A stretch of DNA of 23,316 nucleotides from CAYPGJ01 sp964638515 (GCA_964638515.1 CAZWZL010000039.1:1-23316), one strand, 5' to 3'. Positions 7,406 to 15,424 are shown, numbered from the stretch's first letter. The notes: generated by a model from the sequence alone, not told the origin. Numbers and translations are program-made.

Positions 7406-7794
7406 TCCTCAAACCGAACCCACCCGGGCGTTCCGCGCATCGCCTCCGCGATCGTCGCAACCTCGCTTGCCGAAGCGTTGTATCGCTGCCAGTGAGCGGT
7501 CAGCGCCAGCATCACGCCCACCATCACCCACCCGGCCGCCTCGGCCTGCCAGCGCCGCCGCAGCAGGTACACCAGACCACCGCTGAGCGCCATCGTCCAC
7601 AGCTTGAACACCACAAGCTCACGCTCGCCCCCGACAATCGCAAACCAACGCGCCAACGGATTGGATTCGATCATGCCCGCCCCACGCATGTGCGTCAGCG
7701 TGCACAGCAGGTCCGTCAGGCCCATCAGCAGCACCGCGATCACCAGCAGCGCCACCCGACGCTCTCTCGTTCCGAGCCGGGGGTCCACACACAT
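7402..7794 (-). CDS. Small DUF5658-like membrane protein
   Basis: The start is placed at the ATG at 7794, giving 130 residues; the longer open frame upstream is Arg/Gly-rich and looks non-coding. A first hydrophobic segment (about 14-32) leads into TDLLCTLTHMRGAGMIESNPLARWF, shown here only as the family-like pattern D-L-T then E-x-NP. Two more membrane segments follow (about 62-78 and 88-104). The order and the ESNP motif resemble DUF5658, a family of small membrane proteins without known function. It is divergent from the PQQ-propeller gene region, and its TAG stop overlaps the pdxA TAG on the opposite strand through a shared CTAG. The gene call is fairly secure; the family label is from memory of the pattern. 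Confidence 0.7.
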   Translation of the reverse strand: MCVDPRLGTRERRVALLVIAVLLMGLTDLLCTLTHMRGAGMIESNPLARWFAIVGGERELVVFKLWTMALSGGLVYLLRRRWQAEAAGWVMVGVMLALTAHWQRYNASASEVATIAEAMRGTPGWVRFED

Positions 7795-7954
7795 TGACCA
7801 CGCCAAAACGCCGCCCACGAATCCGCGCCCTCCTTGCCCACGCCTGTACGCATGCCGCGCTCCGACGGACTCGTGCAACGCCCCATCCCGGGCGCCTCTC
7901 CCTCTCGGCCTCGTCCGCCCCCTGCGCCAAGACGCCCCCCGCCCTGATTCCACC

Positions 7955-7960
7955 TAAACT
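7955..7960 (+). promoter_or_regulatory. -10-like TAAACT before the candidate leader ORF
   Basis: TAAACT ends 8 nt before an ATG at 7969. The arrangement matches that seen before pdxA and other genes in the window. It is also a plausible start point for the mRNA of the 1468-aa protein, with a leader of about 105 nt. Confidence 0.35.
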
Positions 7961-7968
7961 CGATCTCC

Positions 7969-8076
7969 ATGACGCCCGTAGCGGTCGCAACGACGCGATA
8001 TCGGCCCTCCCGGCCTCGCCCCGCAGAACCGTTCCAGCCCCACATCCGAATGTTGCAGCGGAGGGGCACATCATGA
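7969..8076 (+). CDS. Candidate 35-aa leader ORF coupled to the PQQ-propeller gene
   Basis: An ATG at 7969 opens 35 codons rich in Arg and Pro (begins MTPVAVATTRYRP) and stops with TGA at 8074-8076, which overlaps the ATG of the next gene as ATGA. It starts 8 nt after a -10-like TAAACT. The Shine-Dalgarno of the large gene (GGAGGGG, 8060-8066) lies inside this ORF. The peptide matches nothing I recognise, and Arg/Pro richness is expected of chance GC-rich frames. It may be a translated leader that couples ribosomes to the large gene, or chance. The ATGA overlap and promoter spacing are the only support. Confidence 0.3.
   Translation: MTPVAVATTRYRPSRPRPAEPFQPHIRMLQRRGTS
8060..8066 (+). promoter_or_regulatory. 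Shine-Dalgarno sequence of the PQQ-propeller gene
   Basis: GGAGGGG ends 6 nt before the ATG at 8073. It decides this start over the in-frame codons further upstream, and a signal peptide begins at exactly this ATG. Confidence 0.8.
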
Positions 8077-11000
8077 TTCCCGCTCGTCGCGCGCTCGTGA
8101 GGGCGCTCATCTCGGCTCTCGTCACGCTGGTCGCCGCGCCCGCCGTGGCGCAGTTCCCCAACCCCGTCTATCTCGACGACTCCACCGCCGCCGCCGACGC
8201 CGTGCATCGGGCCAATCAGCTGGCCTCCGCCGGCAATCTCGATCAGGCCGCGCGAGTCCTCCAGCAACTGCTCACGGAAGACCCCGACCGGGTCGTGCCC
8301 ACCCCCGACGATCCCGATCTGTTCGTAACCGTGCGAGACCGAGTCCACGCCGCGCTGCTCGCCAACCCGGCCCTCCTCGATCGGTACCGCGTCGAACACA
8401 CGCCGCTCGCACGCCGTCTGTTCGACGAAGGGCGCGACGACGTCGTCGAGTCCGCCTATCTCCTGACCGAGCCGGGGTTCGACGCCGCGCTCCGAGTCGC
8501 CCAGCGACACCTCGAGGCCGCGCGATTCTGGGCCGCGTTCCGCACCCTCGAGCGGCTCGAACATCACTCCGACCGCCGGGGCGTGCGCGCCGACGCCGCG
8601 TCCCGACTTCTCCACTCGCTCGCGTCCTACATCGACGATGCGCCCGTGCTCGCGCTCCACCGGCGCTGGGCCTCGGCCCCTACGAGCCCGGCCCGCATCC
8701 CGCCCCCGCTCACGCCGCTCCTTCGTTCTCCCTACACCCCGTTCCCGCACATCTCCTTCGATGGCCTGCTCGCCAAGCCCCTCGCCTCCGAATCGCTCCG
8801 CCCCGGCCCCGATGCATTGCTCAACATGCCCGAACCCTCGGCGCCTGCCGAAGGTCAACCGCCGCTCACGTCCATGGTGCTGCGCGTCATGCCCACCGTC
8901 TCGGGCGACACCATCTTCATCAACACGGGCGACGCGCTCTCCGCGTACGACCGACTCACCCTCGCGCCACGCTGGCCCGCGCGCACATTCGCTGACCCCG
9001 TCGATCCCGCCACGCTCGCCCCCTTCCACCCCCGCGACGCCAGCGGCCTCGTCGATCACTCCTCGGTTGCGGTCGAGCCGCCCTATCTCGTCGCGGTCTC
9101 CGGGCTCGCGCGCGATCCTTCGCGCCGCGAAGGAGATCCGCGCATCCACGCGCTCAACGCGGAGACCGGCGAACTGCTCTGGTCCGTCGACGTCGCGTCG
9201 CTCGATCCGTCGCTCGCCGAAGCATGGCCCCGAGGCCCCGTCGTCATCAACCAGGGCATCACCATCGTTTGCGCCGTCAAGTACTCCCAGCAGCGCAGGC
9301 TCACCTCCGTCCAGCTCGTCGGCATCGACGCGGCCAGCGGCGCGCTCCGGTGGCGAAGACCCATAGCCTCCGCCGGCATCCTCCCCTTCGGCCGGCCCAC
9401 CGAAGCCGCCGACCTCCCCACCCTGCATCAAGGCGCCATCTACCGCGTCGAACGCATCGGCGTGATCTCCGCCATCGACGCCGCCACCGGAAGGACCATC
9501 TGGGCTCGCCGCGCGCTCGCGCAACCCCTCGGCCGGCGCGAGTCCCGCCCGTGGGAAGGCTCCGCGCCCCTCATCCTCGACAACCTGCTCATCACCCCCT
9601 CCCCCGACCGGCGCGCCATCCTCACCGTCGACGCCAGCACAGGCAAACTCCTGGCAGAGTCACCCTCCCAACCGCTCGCGTCGCCCGAGTACCTCCTCCT
9701 GGCCGGCCGCACGGTGCTCGCCGTGAGCGGAGACACCGGCTCCGTGCTTGCGGTCAGCATCAACCCGATCACCAAGACGCTCGCGGCGGACATCCGCACC
9801 ATCGCTCGCCTCGATCAGCGTCCGTTCATCCGAGGCCGTGTCGTCGTCGCGGGAGACTCCGCGTTGATCCCCACCGCGCGCGGGCTCGCCGTCGCGCCGA
9901 TCAAGCCCGACAACGCCGAGCCGCCCACCCGCATCGACCTCGATCGTCCCGGCATCATCCTGCCGCTGCCCGATCAGCTCCTGGTCGCGGACGATTGGCA
10001 AGTCCACTCCTACCTGCTCTGGGACGCCGCGCAGCGCATGCTCAGCCAGCGCATCCAGGATGACGCTTCCGATCCCACTCCCGCCGTCACCTTCGCCGAA
10101 CTGGCCTATCGCGCGGACCGGCTCGACGCGATCCTCCCTTCGGTCGAACTCGCGCTCCGCGCCATCCAGGCCAACCCGGGCTCGCCGCGCAACGCCGCTT
10201 CACGCGACCGCCTCTTTCGGGCCATCCTCGCCATGATCGAGCCCGGCGCCGCCGCGTCGTCTTCCGTCGCGCCGTCCGCGCTCAAGCCCGTGCCTCTCGC
10301 CATCGCCGATCCGCTCTCGGAGCGTCTCATCGCGCTCGCCGCATCGCCCCCCGAACGCGCCGCCGCCGCGCTGGCAGCCGGCGGCGTCGCCGAGGCGCTG
10401 GCCAAGCCCGCCCGAGCCATCGACGCCTACCAGTCCACGCTGCTCGATCCGCTCCTCGCGCAGTCCACCGTCGTCGCCAATGGGCTCTCCGCACGCGCGG
10501 AAGTCGAAGCCACGCGCCGCCTCCGGCGAGTCATCCGGGACTTCGGCCCGGCCGCCTACGCGCCGTTCGAGGCCCAGGCCCAGCGAGCGCTCTCCAGCTC
10601 GCCCCAAACCGCCGACGCGCTCGAGCTCCTCGCCCGCCAGTATCCGTTCGCGCTCGCGTCCGCCCGCGCCCTGCTCGTCGCGGCCCACGCGTACGTCCGC
10701 ACGGATGACCCCCACCGCGCCGCCATCGCGCTCGATCACGCCCTCACCATCGCCGACGACGCTCGACACAACGACGCCGCGCTCCTCGCCGAACTCCGCG
10801 CGCAGCACGTCCGCGCCCTCGACGCTTCCGACAACCCACGCGCCGCGCTGCTCGCGCTCCGTCGGTACAAGGACCGAGGACTCCCGCTCACCATCGACTC
10901 CAACCCCATCGACCCCAACACGCTCATCGTTCCGATCGAAAACCGCGTGGCCGCCATCGACCGGCTTCCATCACTCGGCCCCGTCATCCCGGACCAGACC

Positions 11001-12479
11001 CCACAAACGCTGCTCGGCTGGCGCCTTGTCGAGCCGCTCTGGTCCCGCCCGCAAGGCCCGCCCCCGGGCCATCTCGTGCTGCTCGGCCCCGCCTCCGAAC
11101 TCGCGCTCTACGCGCCGTCGCCCACGGGCCCCGGCGTCGTCCAGCGATGGAGCCTCCCGCCCACACCGGGCGCCAAGCTCGTTCGTCTCGACCACGACAC
11201 GCTCATCCTCTCGCACGATCCGTCGTACCTCCGAGCCGATCGCCTCGACCCCGACGCCGCCGACGTCGACCCCGACGCGCCCCAGCCCATCGTCCCGGCC
11301 GACGCCTCCCGCGTCGGCAACCCCGCGGGCGGTCGGACATTCTCGAAGATCCGCGCCGCGGACGGACAGACCCTGTGGTCAACCCCTCCGTTCCGCTCTC
11401 TCTTCCCCGCCGATGCGGCGCGCCTCGATCCGCGCCTCGCCGAAACCGCGCGAGGCCGCATCATTCAGGTCATCACGCCCTTCGGCCCGCGCCCCATCAC
11501 CGAACTCCTGATCGCGTTCGATGAACGCACGTTCGCCGTCGTCGAGCGCTCCGGTCGCATGGCCGCGTTCGACCTGCAATCCGGCCAACTCCTCTGGTCT
11601 GCGGAATCGTCCATACCCGTCATCGTCGACGCCGCAGCCGACGCGGGCGTCCTCGCCATCGTGGGGTCCGAGTTCTCCGATCACGATGTCCCGCTCAACG
11701 CGCCCCCCGCAGCCCTCCTGGCGCTCGACCTGCGAACCGGCCGACACATCCTGCGCGAGAATCTCCCCTCCCCCAATCCCCGCTGGATCCGCGTCACCGA
11801 GCACGCCCGCGTCATCCTCGGGCTCGACGCCGGGGTCCTCTGCTTCGACACTTCCCCGGCACAAGCCCGCTGGCGCACGCACGCGCTCCCGCTCCGCGCT
11901 TCCGTCGAGGCGTGGCTCTTCTCTGGCCGCGTCATCGTGATGGACGAATCCGCCGAACTCTGGCGCCTGTCCGAGGACGACGGCGCCGTGCGACCCGTCC
12001 CGCTCACCACCACCGACGCGTTCTCTCGCTCGCAAGCCCTGCTCGCCCGCTCGCTCCACTCCCGCAACCCTCACGAGCCAGATCGGGCCGCGTTCCTCTC
12101 CTCTTCCTCCATCCTCCTGTACGACCACCTCGGCAATCTCATCGCTCGTGACGCCCGCCCAACCTCGGCCGACATCCTTCCTGCGCTCGTCACCGAACAC
12201 GCGTTTGTCACCATCGATGCCACCCCCGCCTCCCCAACCTCCCCAACCATCTATTCACTCCGCCACTACTCTCAATCCTCCATCGCCCTCACCGCGCGCC
12301 AGCCCATCTCCCTCGGCGCCGATCCGTCCTCCATCGCCGCCATTGACAACCGCATTCTCATCACCGCCGGTGATCTGACCATCGTCCTGGACGCGCCAAC
12401 GCCCTCTCCCGCCTCGCAACCCGGCCCGCCTCCCCCGCCCGAACCCGCCGCCGAAGCGACGCCGACGCCCCCGAAGTAG
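8073..12479 (+). CDS. Large exported TPR / PQQ-type beta-propeller protein
   Basis: This 1468-residue protein begins with a signal peptide (about 1-27, ending APAVAQ). A helical TPR-like part follows (about 37-200; ANQLASAGNLDQAARVLQQLL). A first run of PQQ/BamB-like blades spans about 265-650, with the repeated pattern (A/G)xDAxTGxxxW at LNAETGELLW (361-370), GIDAASGALRW (417-427), AIDAATGRTIW (467-477) and TVDASTGKLL (518-527). A long Ala-rich helical region (about 670-960) separates this from a second run of blades (about 1010-1440), with ADGQTLW near 1094, AFDLQSGQLLW near 1164 and ALDLRTGRHIL near 1217. The tail is Pro-rich. No dehydrogenase active-site motif is seen, so a scaffold or binding role in the envelope is more likely than a quinoprotein enzyme. 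It heads the run with the FKBP, DciA-like and aldolase genes, 32 nt before the first. Confidence 0.88.
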   Translation: MIPARRALVRALISALVTLVAAPAVAQFPNPVYLDDSTAAADAVHRANQLASAGNLDQAARVLQQLLTEDPDRVVPTPDDPDLFVTVRDRVHAALLANPALLDRYRVEHTPLARRLFDEGRDDVVESAYLLTEPGFDAALRVAQRHLEAARFWAAFRTLERLEHHSDRRGVRADAASRLLHSLASYIDDAPVLALHRRWASAPTSPARIPPPLTPLLRSPYTPFPHISFDGLLAKPLASESLRPGPDALLNMPEPSAPAEGQPPLTSMVLRVMPTVSGDTIFINTGDALSAYDRLTLAPRWPARTFADPVDPATLAPFHPRDASGLVDHSSVAVEPPYLVAVSGLARDPSRREGDPRIHALNAETGELLWSVDVASLDPSLAEAWPRGPVVINQGITIVCAVKYSQQRRLTSVQLVGIDAASGALRWRRPIASAGILPFGRPTEAADLPTLHQGAIYRVERIGVISAIDAATGRTIWARRALAQPLGRRESRPWEGSAPLILDNLLITPSPDRRAILTVDASTGKLLAESPSQPLASPEYLLLAGRTVLAVSGDTGSVLAVSINPITKTLAADIRTIARLDQRPFIRGRVVVAGDSALIPTARGLAVAPIKPDNAEPPTRIDLDRPGIILPLPDQLLVADDWQVHSYLLWDAAQRMLSQRIQDDASDPTPAVTFAELAYRADRLDAILPSVELALRAIQANPGSPRNAASRDRLFRAILAMIEPGAAASSSVAPSALKPVPLAIADPLSERLIALAASPPERAAAALAAGGVAEALAKPARAIDAYQSTLLDPLLAQSTVVANGLSARAEVEATRRLRRVIRDFGPAAYAPFEAQAQRALSSSPQTADALELLARQYPFALASARALLVAAHAYVRTDDPHRAAIALDHALTIADDARHNDAALLAELRAQHVRALDASDNPRAALLALRRYKDRGLPLTIDSNPIDPNTLIVPIENRVAAIDRLPSLGPVIPDQTPQTLLGWRLVEPLWSRPQGPPPGHLVLLGPASELALYAPSPTGPGVVQRWSLPPTPGAKLVRLDHDTLILSHDPSYLRADRLDPDAADVDPDAPQPIVPADASRVGNPAGGRTFSKIRAADGQTLWSTPPFRSLFPADAARLDPRLAETARGRIIQVITPFGPRPITELLIAFDERTFAVVERSGRMAAFDLQSGQLLWSAESSIPVIVDAAADAGVLAIVGSEFSDHDVPLNAPPAALLALDLRTGRHILRENLPSPNPRWIRVTEHARVILGLDAGVLCFDTSPAQARWRTHALPLRASVEAWLFSGRVIVMDESAELWRLSEDDGAVRPVPLTTTDAFSRSQALLARSLHSRNPHEPDRAAFLSSSSILLYDHLGNLIARDARPTSADILPALVTEHAFVTIDATPASPTSPTIYSLRHYSQSSIALTARQPISLGADPSSIAAIDNRILITAGDLTIVLDAPTPSPASQPGPPPPPEPAAEATPTPPK

Positions 12480-12492
12480 GCCGCGCTCACCC

Positions 12493-12512
12493 CGCCGGTA
12501 TCCTGACCGGCG
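12493..12512 (+). promoter_or_regulatory. Inverted repeat with -10-like TATCCT at the FKBP gene start
   Basis: CGCCGGT (12493-12499) and ACCGGCG (12506-12512) form a perfect 7-bp dyad around a 6-nt centre. A -10-like TATCCT (12499-12504) sits across the centre, 7 nt before the GTG at 12512, whose first base is the last base of the dyad. It could be an operator over a leaderless promoter, an RNA hairpin hiding the start codon, or a short intergenic hairpin after the large gene. No T tract follows, so it is a poor terminator. Confidence 0.35.
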
Positions 12513-12961
12513 TGTGCCGAACAGCCTTCGTTCTCGCGCTCCCCGGTCTGCTGGCCCTCTCGGCCTGCCAGCCGACGCCGCGCACCTACACGTCTCCATC
12601 GGGATTCGAGATTCGCGAATCCGCCGCCCGTGACATTCTCCCGCCCTGCCCCGAAGGCGCCTACATCACCGTCGACGTCACCATCTCCCTCCTCGACGGG
12701 AAAACCATCGACTCCACCCTCCCTGTGCCATCTCAGGACCTCGCGGAACACGCCGTGCTTCGCGACGCTCCGCTCTCGTTCTCACTCCGCGACGCCGTGC
12801 CGGGTCTCCGCGAACTCATCGCCGGCATGCGCGTCGGCCAGACGCGCACCGCCACGATCCCGCCTGACCTGGCCTACGGCGCCGAGGGCCGCCCGCCCCG
12901 CATCCCTCCCAATTCGCCCCTCAGCTACAAAGTCACCCTCCTCGACTTTCACACCCCATGA
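12512..12961 (+). CDS. FKBP-type peptidyl-prolyl isomerase-like lipoprotein
   Basis: This 149-residue protein has a lipoprotein signal with lipobox LSAC (Cys19), then a single FKBP domain (about 45-147). The family pattern is seen in ITVDVTISLLDGKTIDST, ELIAGMRVGQTRTATIPPDLAYG and PPNSPLSYKVTLLDF. FKBPs catalyse cis-trans isomerisation of Xaa-Pro bonds; as a lipoprotein it would act in the periplasm or at the envelope. The usual V-I-x-G-W at the base of the active site reads AVPGL here, so the conserved Trp is Leu and catalytic strength is doubtful, while the DLAYG Tyr is kept. The start is GTG at 12512. Its end overlaps the DciA-like gene (ATGA). It could serve folding of the exported neighbour; that is inference. 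Confidence 0.85.
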   Translation: MCRTAFVLALPGLLALSACQPTPRTYTSPSGFEIRESAARDILPPCPEGAYITVDVTISLLDGKTIDSTLPVPSQDLAEHAVLRDAPLSFSLRDAVPGLRELIAGMRVGQTRTATIPPDLAYGAEGRPPRIPPNSPLSYKVTLLDFHTP

Positions 12962-13326
12962 ACGACCGCGCCGCACAACTCCGGCTCGAGCAGCTCCGCG
13001 AGCACCGCGTTCGCAAGGCTCCCAACACGGATCTCCGCCCGCTCTTTGCGGCCACCGCTAAGGACCTCACGCGCGAACGCAAACGCCTCGCCAACACCGC
13101 CGACGCCTGGGCCGCCGTGTGTCCCGCCCACCTCCACGCGCGCACGGCCATCCTCACCCTCGCCCGAGGCGCCCTCACCGTGGCGGTCCCCGACGCGCCG
13201 ACCTCCTTCGAACTCGATCGCGCCCTCCGCGCCGGTGCGGAGATGGACCTCATCCGCGCCTGTCGCGCGCCCGTCCGCAAGGTCAAACTCGTCATCAACC
13301 CCGACGCATTCACCCCCAGCTCATGA
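12958..13326 (+). CDS. DUF721 / DciA-like protein
   Basis: This 122-residue protein has a charged helical N-terminus (1-45), then the DUF721 core: Trp51 in DAWAAVCPAHLHARTAILTL, G-A-L-T-V-A-V (71-77), SFELDRALR (83-91) and a final strand VRKVKLVIN. DciA is the widespread bacterial factor for loading the replicative helicase DnaB, and the KH-like core is its defining domain. Many planctomycete DUF721 proteins are small like this one. The fit is good over the core, but the N-terminal part is short, so it may be a DUF721 relative with a different role. The start ATG overlaps the FKBP stop and its own stop overlaps the next ATG, both as ATGA, so translation is probably coupled. Confidence 0.75.
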   Translation: MNDRAAQLRLEQLREHRVRKAPNTDLRPLFAATAKDLTRERKRLANTADAWAAVCPAHLHARTAILTLARGALTVAVPDAPTSFELDRALRAGAEMDLIRACRAPVRKVKLVINPDAFTPSS

Positions 13327-14426
13327 CGCGAACCTTCCGCTCCGACAACAACGCCGGACTCTGTCCCGAAGCGCTCAAGGCCCTGCACGACTGCAACCAG
13401 GGCCACGCCCTCGGCTACTCAGACGACCAATGGACCCATCGCGCCGTCTCCGCATTCCGTCGCGTTTTCTCGCCCGAAACGCACGTCTTCTTTGTCCCCA
13501 CCGGCACCGCCGCCAACACCCTCGCCATCGCCGCGCTCACCAGGCCCTGGCAACGCATCCTCTGCCACGAGCACGCGCATCTCAACGACGACGAGTCCAC
13601 CGCTCCCGAACTCTTCACCCACTGCCGCGTCACCCCCATCCACTCCGACCCGCTGACGCAAGGCTCGCGACTCACCGCCGAAGTCCTCCGCCACGCCGCC
13701 GACGCCGCGTCACGCAATGACGTCCATCAGCCCGCCCCGGGCGTCCTTTCCATCTCCAATCCCACCGAGTTCGGAGAGGTCTACTCGCCCGAACAACTCA
13801 AGGACCTCTGCGCCGCCGCGCACACCCTCGGCTACCGCGTCCACTGCGACGGCGCCCGCTTCGCCAACGCCGTCGCCCACCTCGCGCACACCCGCAAACT
13901 CTCCGCACACGACGCCGCACGCGCCCTCACATTCGACGCCGGGCTCGACGCCCTTTCCTTCGGCGGAACCAAAAACGGGCTCGCCCACGCCGAAGCCGTC
14001 CTCTTCTTCCCGCAACCCCACGACCCCGGCCTCGCCGAGCGCGCGGCCCACGACTTCCCCTTCCTCCGCAAGCGCGCGGGCCACCTCCTCTCCAAGCATC
14101 GGTTCCTCTCCGCCCAGTTCGCAGCCGTTCTCGATTCCGGCGCCTGGGTCTCCCACGCCGCGCACGCCAACGCGATGGCCACCCGCCTCGCGGAGTCGCT
14201 CGCCGCGCTCTCCCTTCGCCCAGCCTTCCCCACCCACGCCAACGCCGTCTTCGTTCAGCTCGCCGAGCCTCTCATCGCCCACCTCTTCGCCGCCGGCCAC
14301 GAGTTCTACACGTTCGGCCCGTCCCGATGGAGCCTCGCCCGCCTCATGTGCTCCTTCGACACCTCCCCCGAGGACATCGCACATCTGATTCAGGCGGTGC
14401 GCGGAGCCCAGCGGCAAGTTTCTTGA
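13323..14426 (+). CDS. Threonine aldolase family PLP-dependent enzyme
   Basis: This 367-residue protein starts at ATG 13323, overlapping the DciA-like stop. It is a fold-type I PLP enzyme of the beta-eliminating lyase / L-threonine aldolase group. SDNNAGLCPEAL opens it (7-18). PTGTAAN (59-65) would bind the cofactor phosphate. HEHAHLNDDES (82-92) holds the ring-stacking histidine region. HCDGAR (174-179) provides the Asp for the pyridine nitrogen. LSFGGTKNG has the Schiff-base Lys217. The family splits L-threonine or allo-threonine to glycine and acetaldehyde; some members act on other beta-hydroxy amino acids, so substrate is not certain. It is the last gene of the coupled run. No clear terminator follows. 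PLP for it would come from the pathway of pdxA in this window. Confidence 0.88.
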   Translation: MTRTFRSDNNAGLCPEALKALHDCNQGHALGYSDDQWTHRAVSAFRRVFSPETHVFFVPTGTAANTLAIAALTRPWQRILCHEHAHLNDDESTAPELFTHCRVTPIHSDPLTQGSRLTAEVLRHAADAASRNDVHQPAPGVLSISNPTEFGEVYSPEQLKDLCAAAHTLGYRVHCDGARFANAVAHLAHTRKLSAHDAARALTFDAGLDALSFGGTKNGLAHAEAVLFFPQPHDPGLAERAAHDFPFLRKRAGHLLSKHRFLSAQFAAVLDSGAWVSHAAHANAMATRLAESLAALSLRPAFPTHANAVFVQLAEPLIAHLFAAGHEFYTFGPSRWSLARLMCSFDTSPEDIAHLIQAVRGAQRQVS

Positions 14427-14551
14427 AACGAACAGAGCGTCACTCATCCGTCCGGTTCGCTCACGAGTGTGCCTTGGGAAAGCCGTACAAAGACAGAACC
14501 GTCTATGGCATCTGCTCTGGAGTAATTCGCGCGAAAGTCGCATCAAGCCAC

Positions 14552-14581
14552 TTGATTAGGGGCGCTTGTGCAAGGTATAAC
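14552..14581 (+). promoter_or_regulatory. Candidate sigma70-type promoter for the sorting-tail protein gene
   Basis: TTGATT (14552-14557) and TATAAC (14576-14581) are separated by 18 nt in a locally AT-rich stretch. The transcript would have a leader of about 75 nt before the ATG at 14663. It is the best -35/-10 pair I see in the window. Confidence 0.5.
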
Positions 14582-14662
14582 CACTTTATCTGGTGCCCCA
14601 AATTTAAGGCTGCGATCGTCACCATGATGGAGGCGCTCGCCAGAGAGAAAGGACGTGGAGAG

Positions 14663-15325
14663 ATGAGGTCGACCCTGATTGTTGGAGTGGCTGGCGCGAC
14701 ATTCGCCCTCGGAGCCGCATCTGCTCGCCCGATCACCCACTCGTTCTCGGCAGGCACGATTCAGACAACGGCTGGACTCACGGGGTTCATGACCACCGGA
14801 AGCGACATGGACGGCATGATGGTGACCGCCACGTTCACGGATGGCGTTGAGTCGCTCGCGTGGGCGGACATCGCCGCGGGCTCGGGCGGCGTCTTCGGCA
14901 CGGCATGGTCGCTGACACAGTCAGGCGATACGTTCGGTGGGGCTTGGACCTTCTCGCACTCCCGCGGCTCCCTGCTCTCGCTCGCCTTCGATAGTGCGCC
15001 TCGGACGGTGTTCGATGTGACGCTTCCCGACCCCGGCACCCCGGGCTCCTTCCGCGGGATTGACTGGACCAGCGCCCTCGGAACGTCGCTTCCCATTGAC
15101 GTCTTCTATTCCGACGCCGTCGCCATCGGCGCGTCCGCTCCCGTCGGCGACATCTATCGCTCGATGCTCGTGCTGTTCGGCGGAGGCGGCTTCACCGGCG
15201 GGACGTTCGATTTCATCCAGGACACCGACAACGCAACGCTCGACCTACGACCGATCCCCCTTCCCACCGGTGCGGCCCTCGCCTCGGCCGGTCTCTTGGC
15301 CCTCGGCCTGCGCCGCCGACGCTGA
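14663..15325 (+). CDS. Exported protein with PLPTG / hydrophobic / RRRR C-terminal sorting tail
   Basis: The start at ATG 14663 gives 220 residues with a signal peptide (about 1-21, MRSTLIVGVAGATFALGAAS then AR); an in-frame ATG pair near 14623 would spoil the signal. The body is Gly/Ser/Thr-rich with many beta-type stretches and resembles no enzyme I know. The C-terminus reads IPLPTGAALASAGLLALGLRRRR: a Pro-containing motif, a hydrophobic helix and a basic end, the layout of PEP-CTERM-type sorting signals in a form common in Phycisphaerae. In the classic system an exosortase removes such a tail at the cytoplasmic membrane; no exosortase is in this window. Upstream GGAG (14657-14660) is very close to the ATG, AAGGA (14648-14652) is better spaced. 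A promoter and a terminator frame it as a single-gene unit. Confidence 0.78.
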   Translation: MRSTLIVGVAGATFALGAASARPITHSFSAGTIQTTAGLTGFMTTGSDMDGMMVTATFTDGVESLAWADIAAGSGGVFGTAWSLTQSGDTFGGAWTFSHSRGSLLSLAFDSAPRTVFDVTLPDPGTPGSFRGIDWTSALGTSLPIDVFYSDAVAIGASAPVGDIYRSMLVLFGGGGFTGGTFDFIQDTDNATLDLRPIPLPTGAALASAGLLALGLRRRR

Positions 15326-15354
15326 ACGCTTCGCCTTTCCCCGACGCTCTCCAC

Positions 15355-15388
15355 CGCCCCCCGGCCTCAAAGCCCGGGGGCGTTTCAT
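15355..15388 (+). terminator. Intrinsic terminator after the sorting-tail protein gene
   Basis: CGCCCCC(C)GG (15355-15364) pairs with CCCGGGGGCG (15373-15382) around a loop containing TCAAAG, and TTTCATT follows. It lies 30 nt past the stop at 15325. Confidence 0.75.
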
Positions 15389-15418
15389 TGGGCACACCAC
15401 CATCCAGAGCCGATCCCC

Positions 15419-15424
15419 TACAAT
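15419..15424 (+). promoter_or_regulatory. -10-like TACAAT upstream of the CNNM/CorC-type gene
   Basis: TACAAT stands in a strongly C-rich stretch, about 173 nt before the ATG at 15598. No good -35 is seen 16-18 nt upstream. It is the only -10-like site noticed in this gap. Confidence 0.3.

Noticed and set aside
7740..9524. A 594-codon minus-strand frame over the start of the PQQ-propeller gene
   Set aside because: It is Gly/Arg/Glu-rich with no recognisable domain, and it overlaps a plus-strand gene with a clear signal peptide and SD.
14573..14617. A short stretch reading RYNHFIWCPKFKAAI, reminiscent of the start of IS200-type transposases
   Set aside because: Only about 15 residues look alike, no HUH motif or catalytic Tyr follows, and the same bases form the -10 and leader of the next gene. 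It is probably chance.
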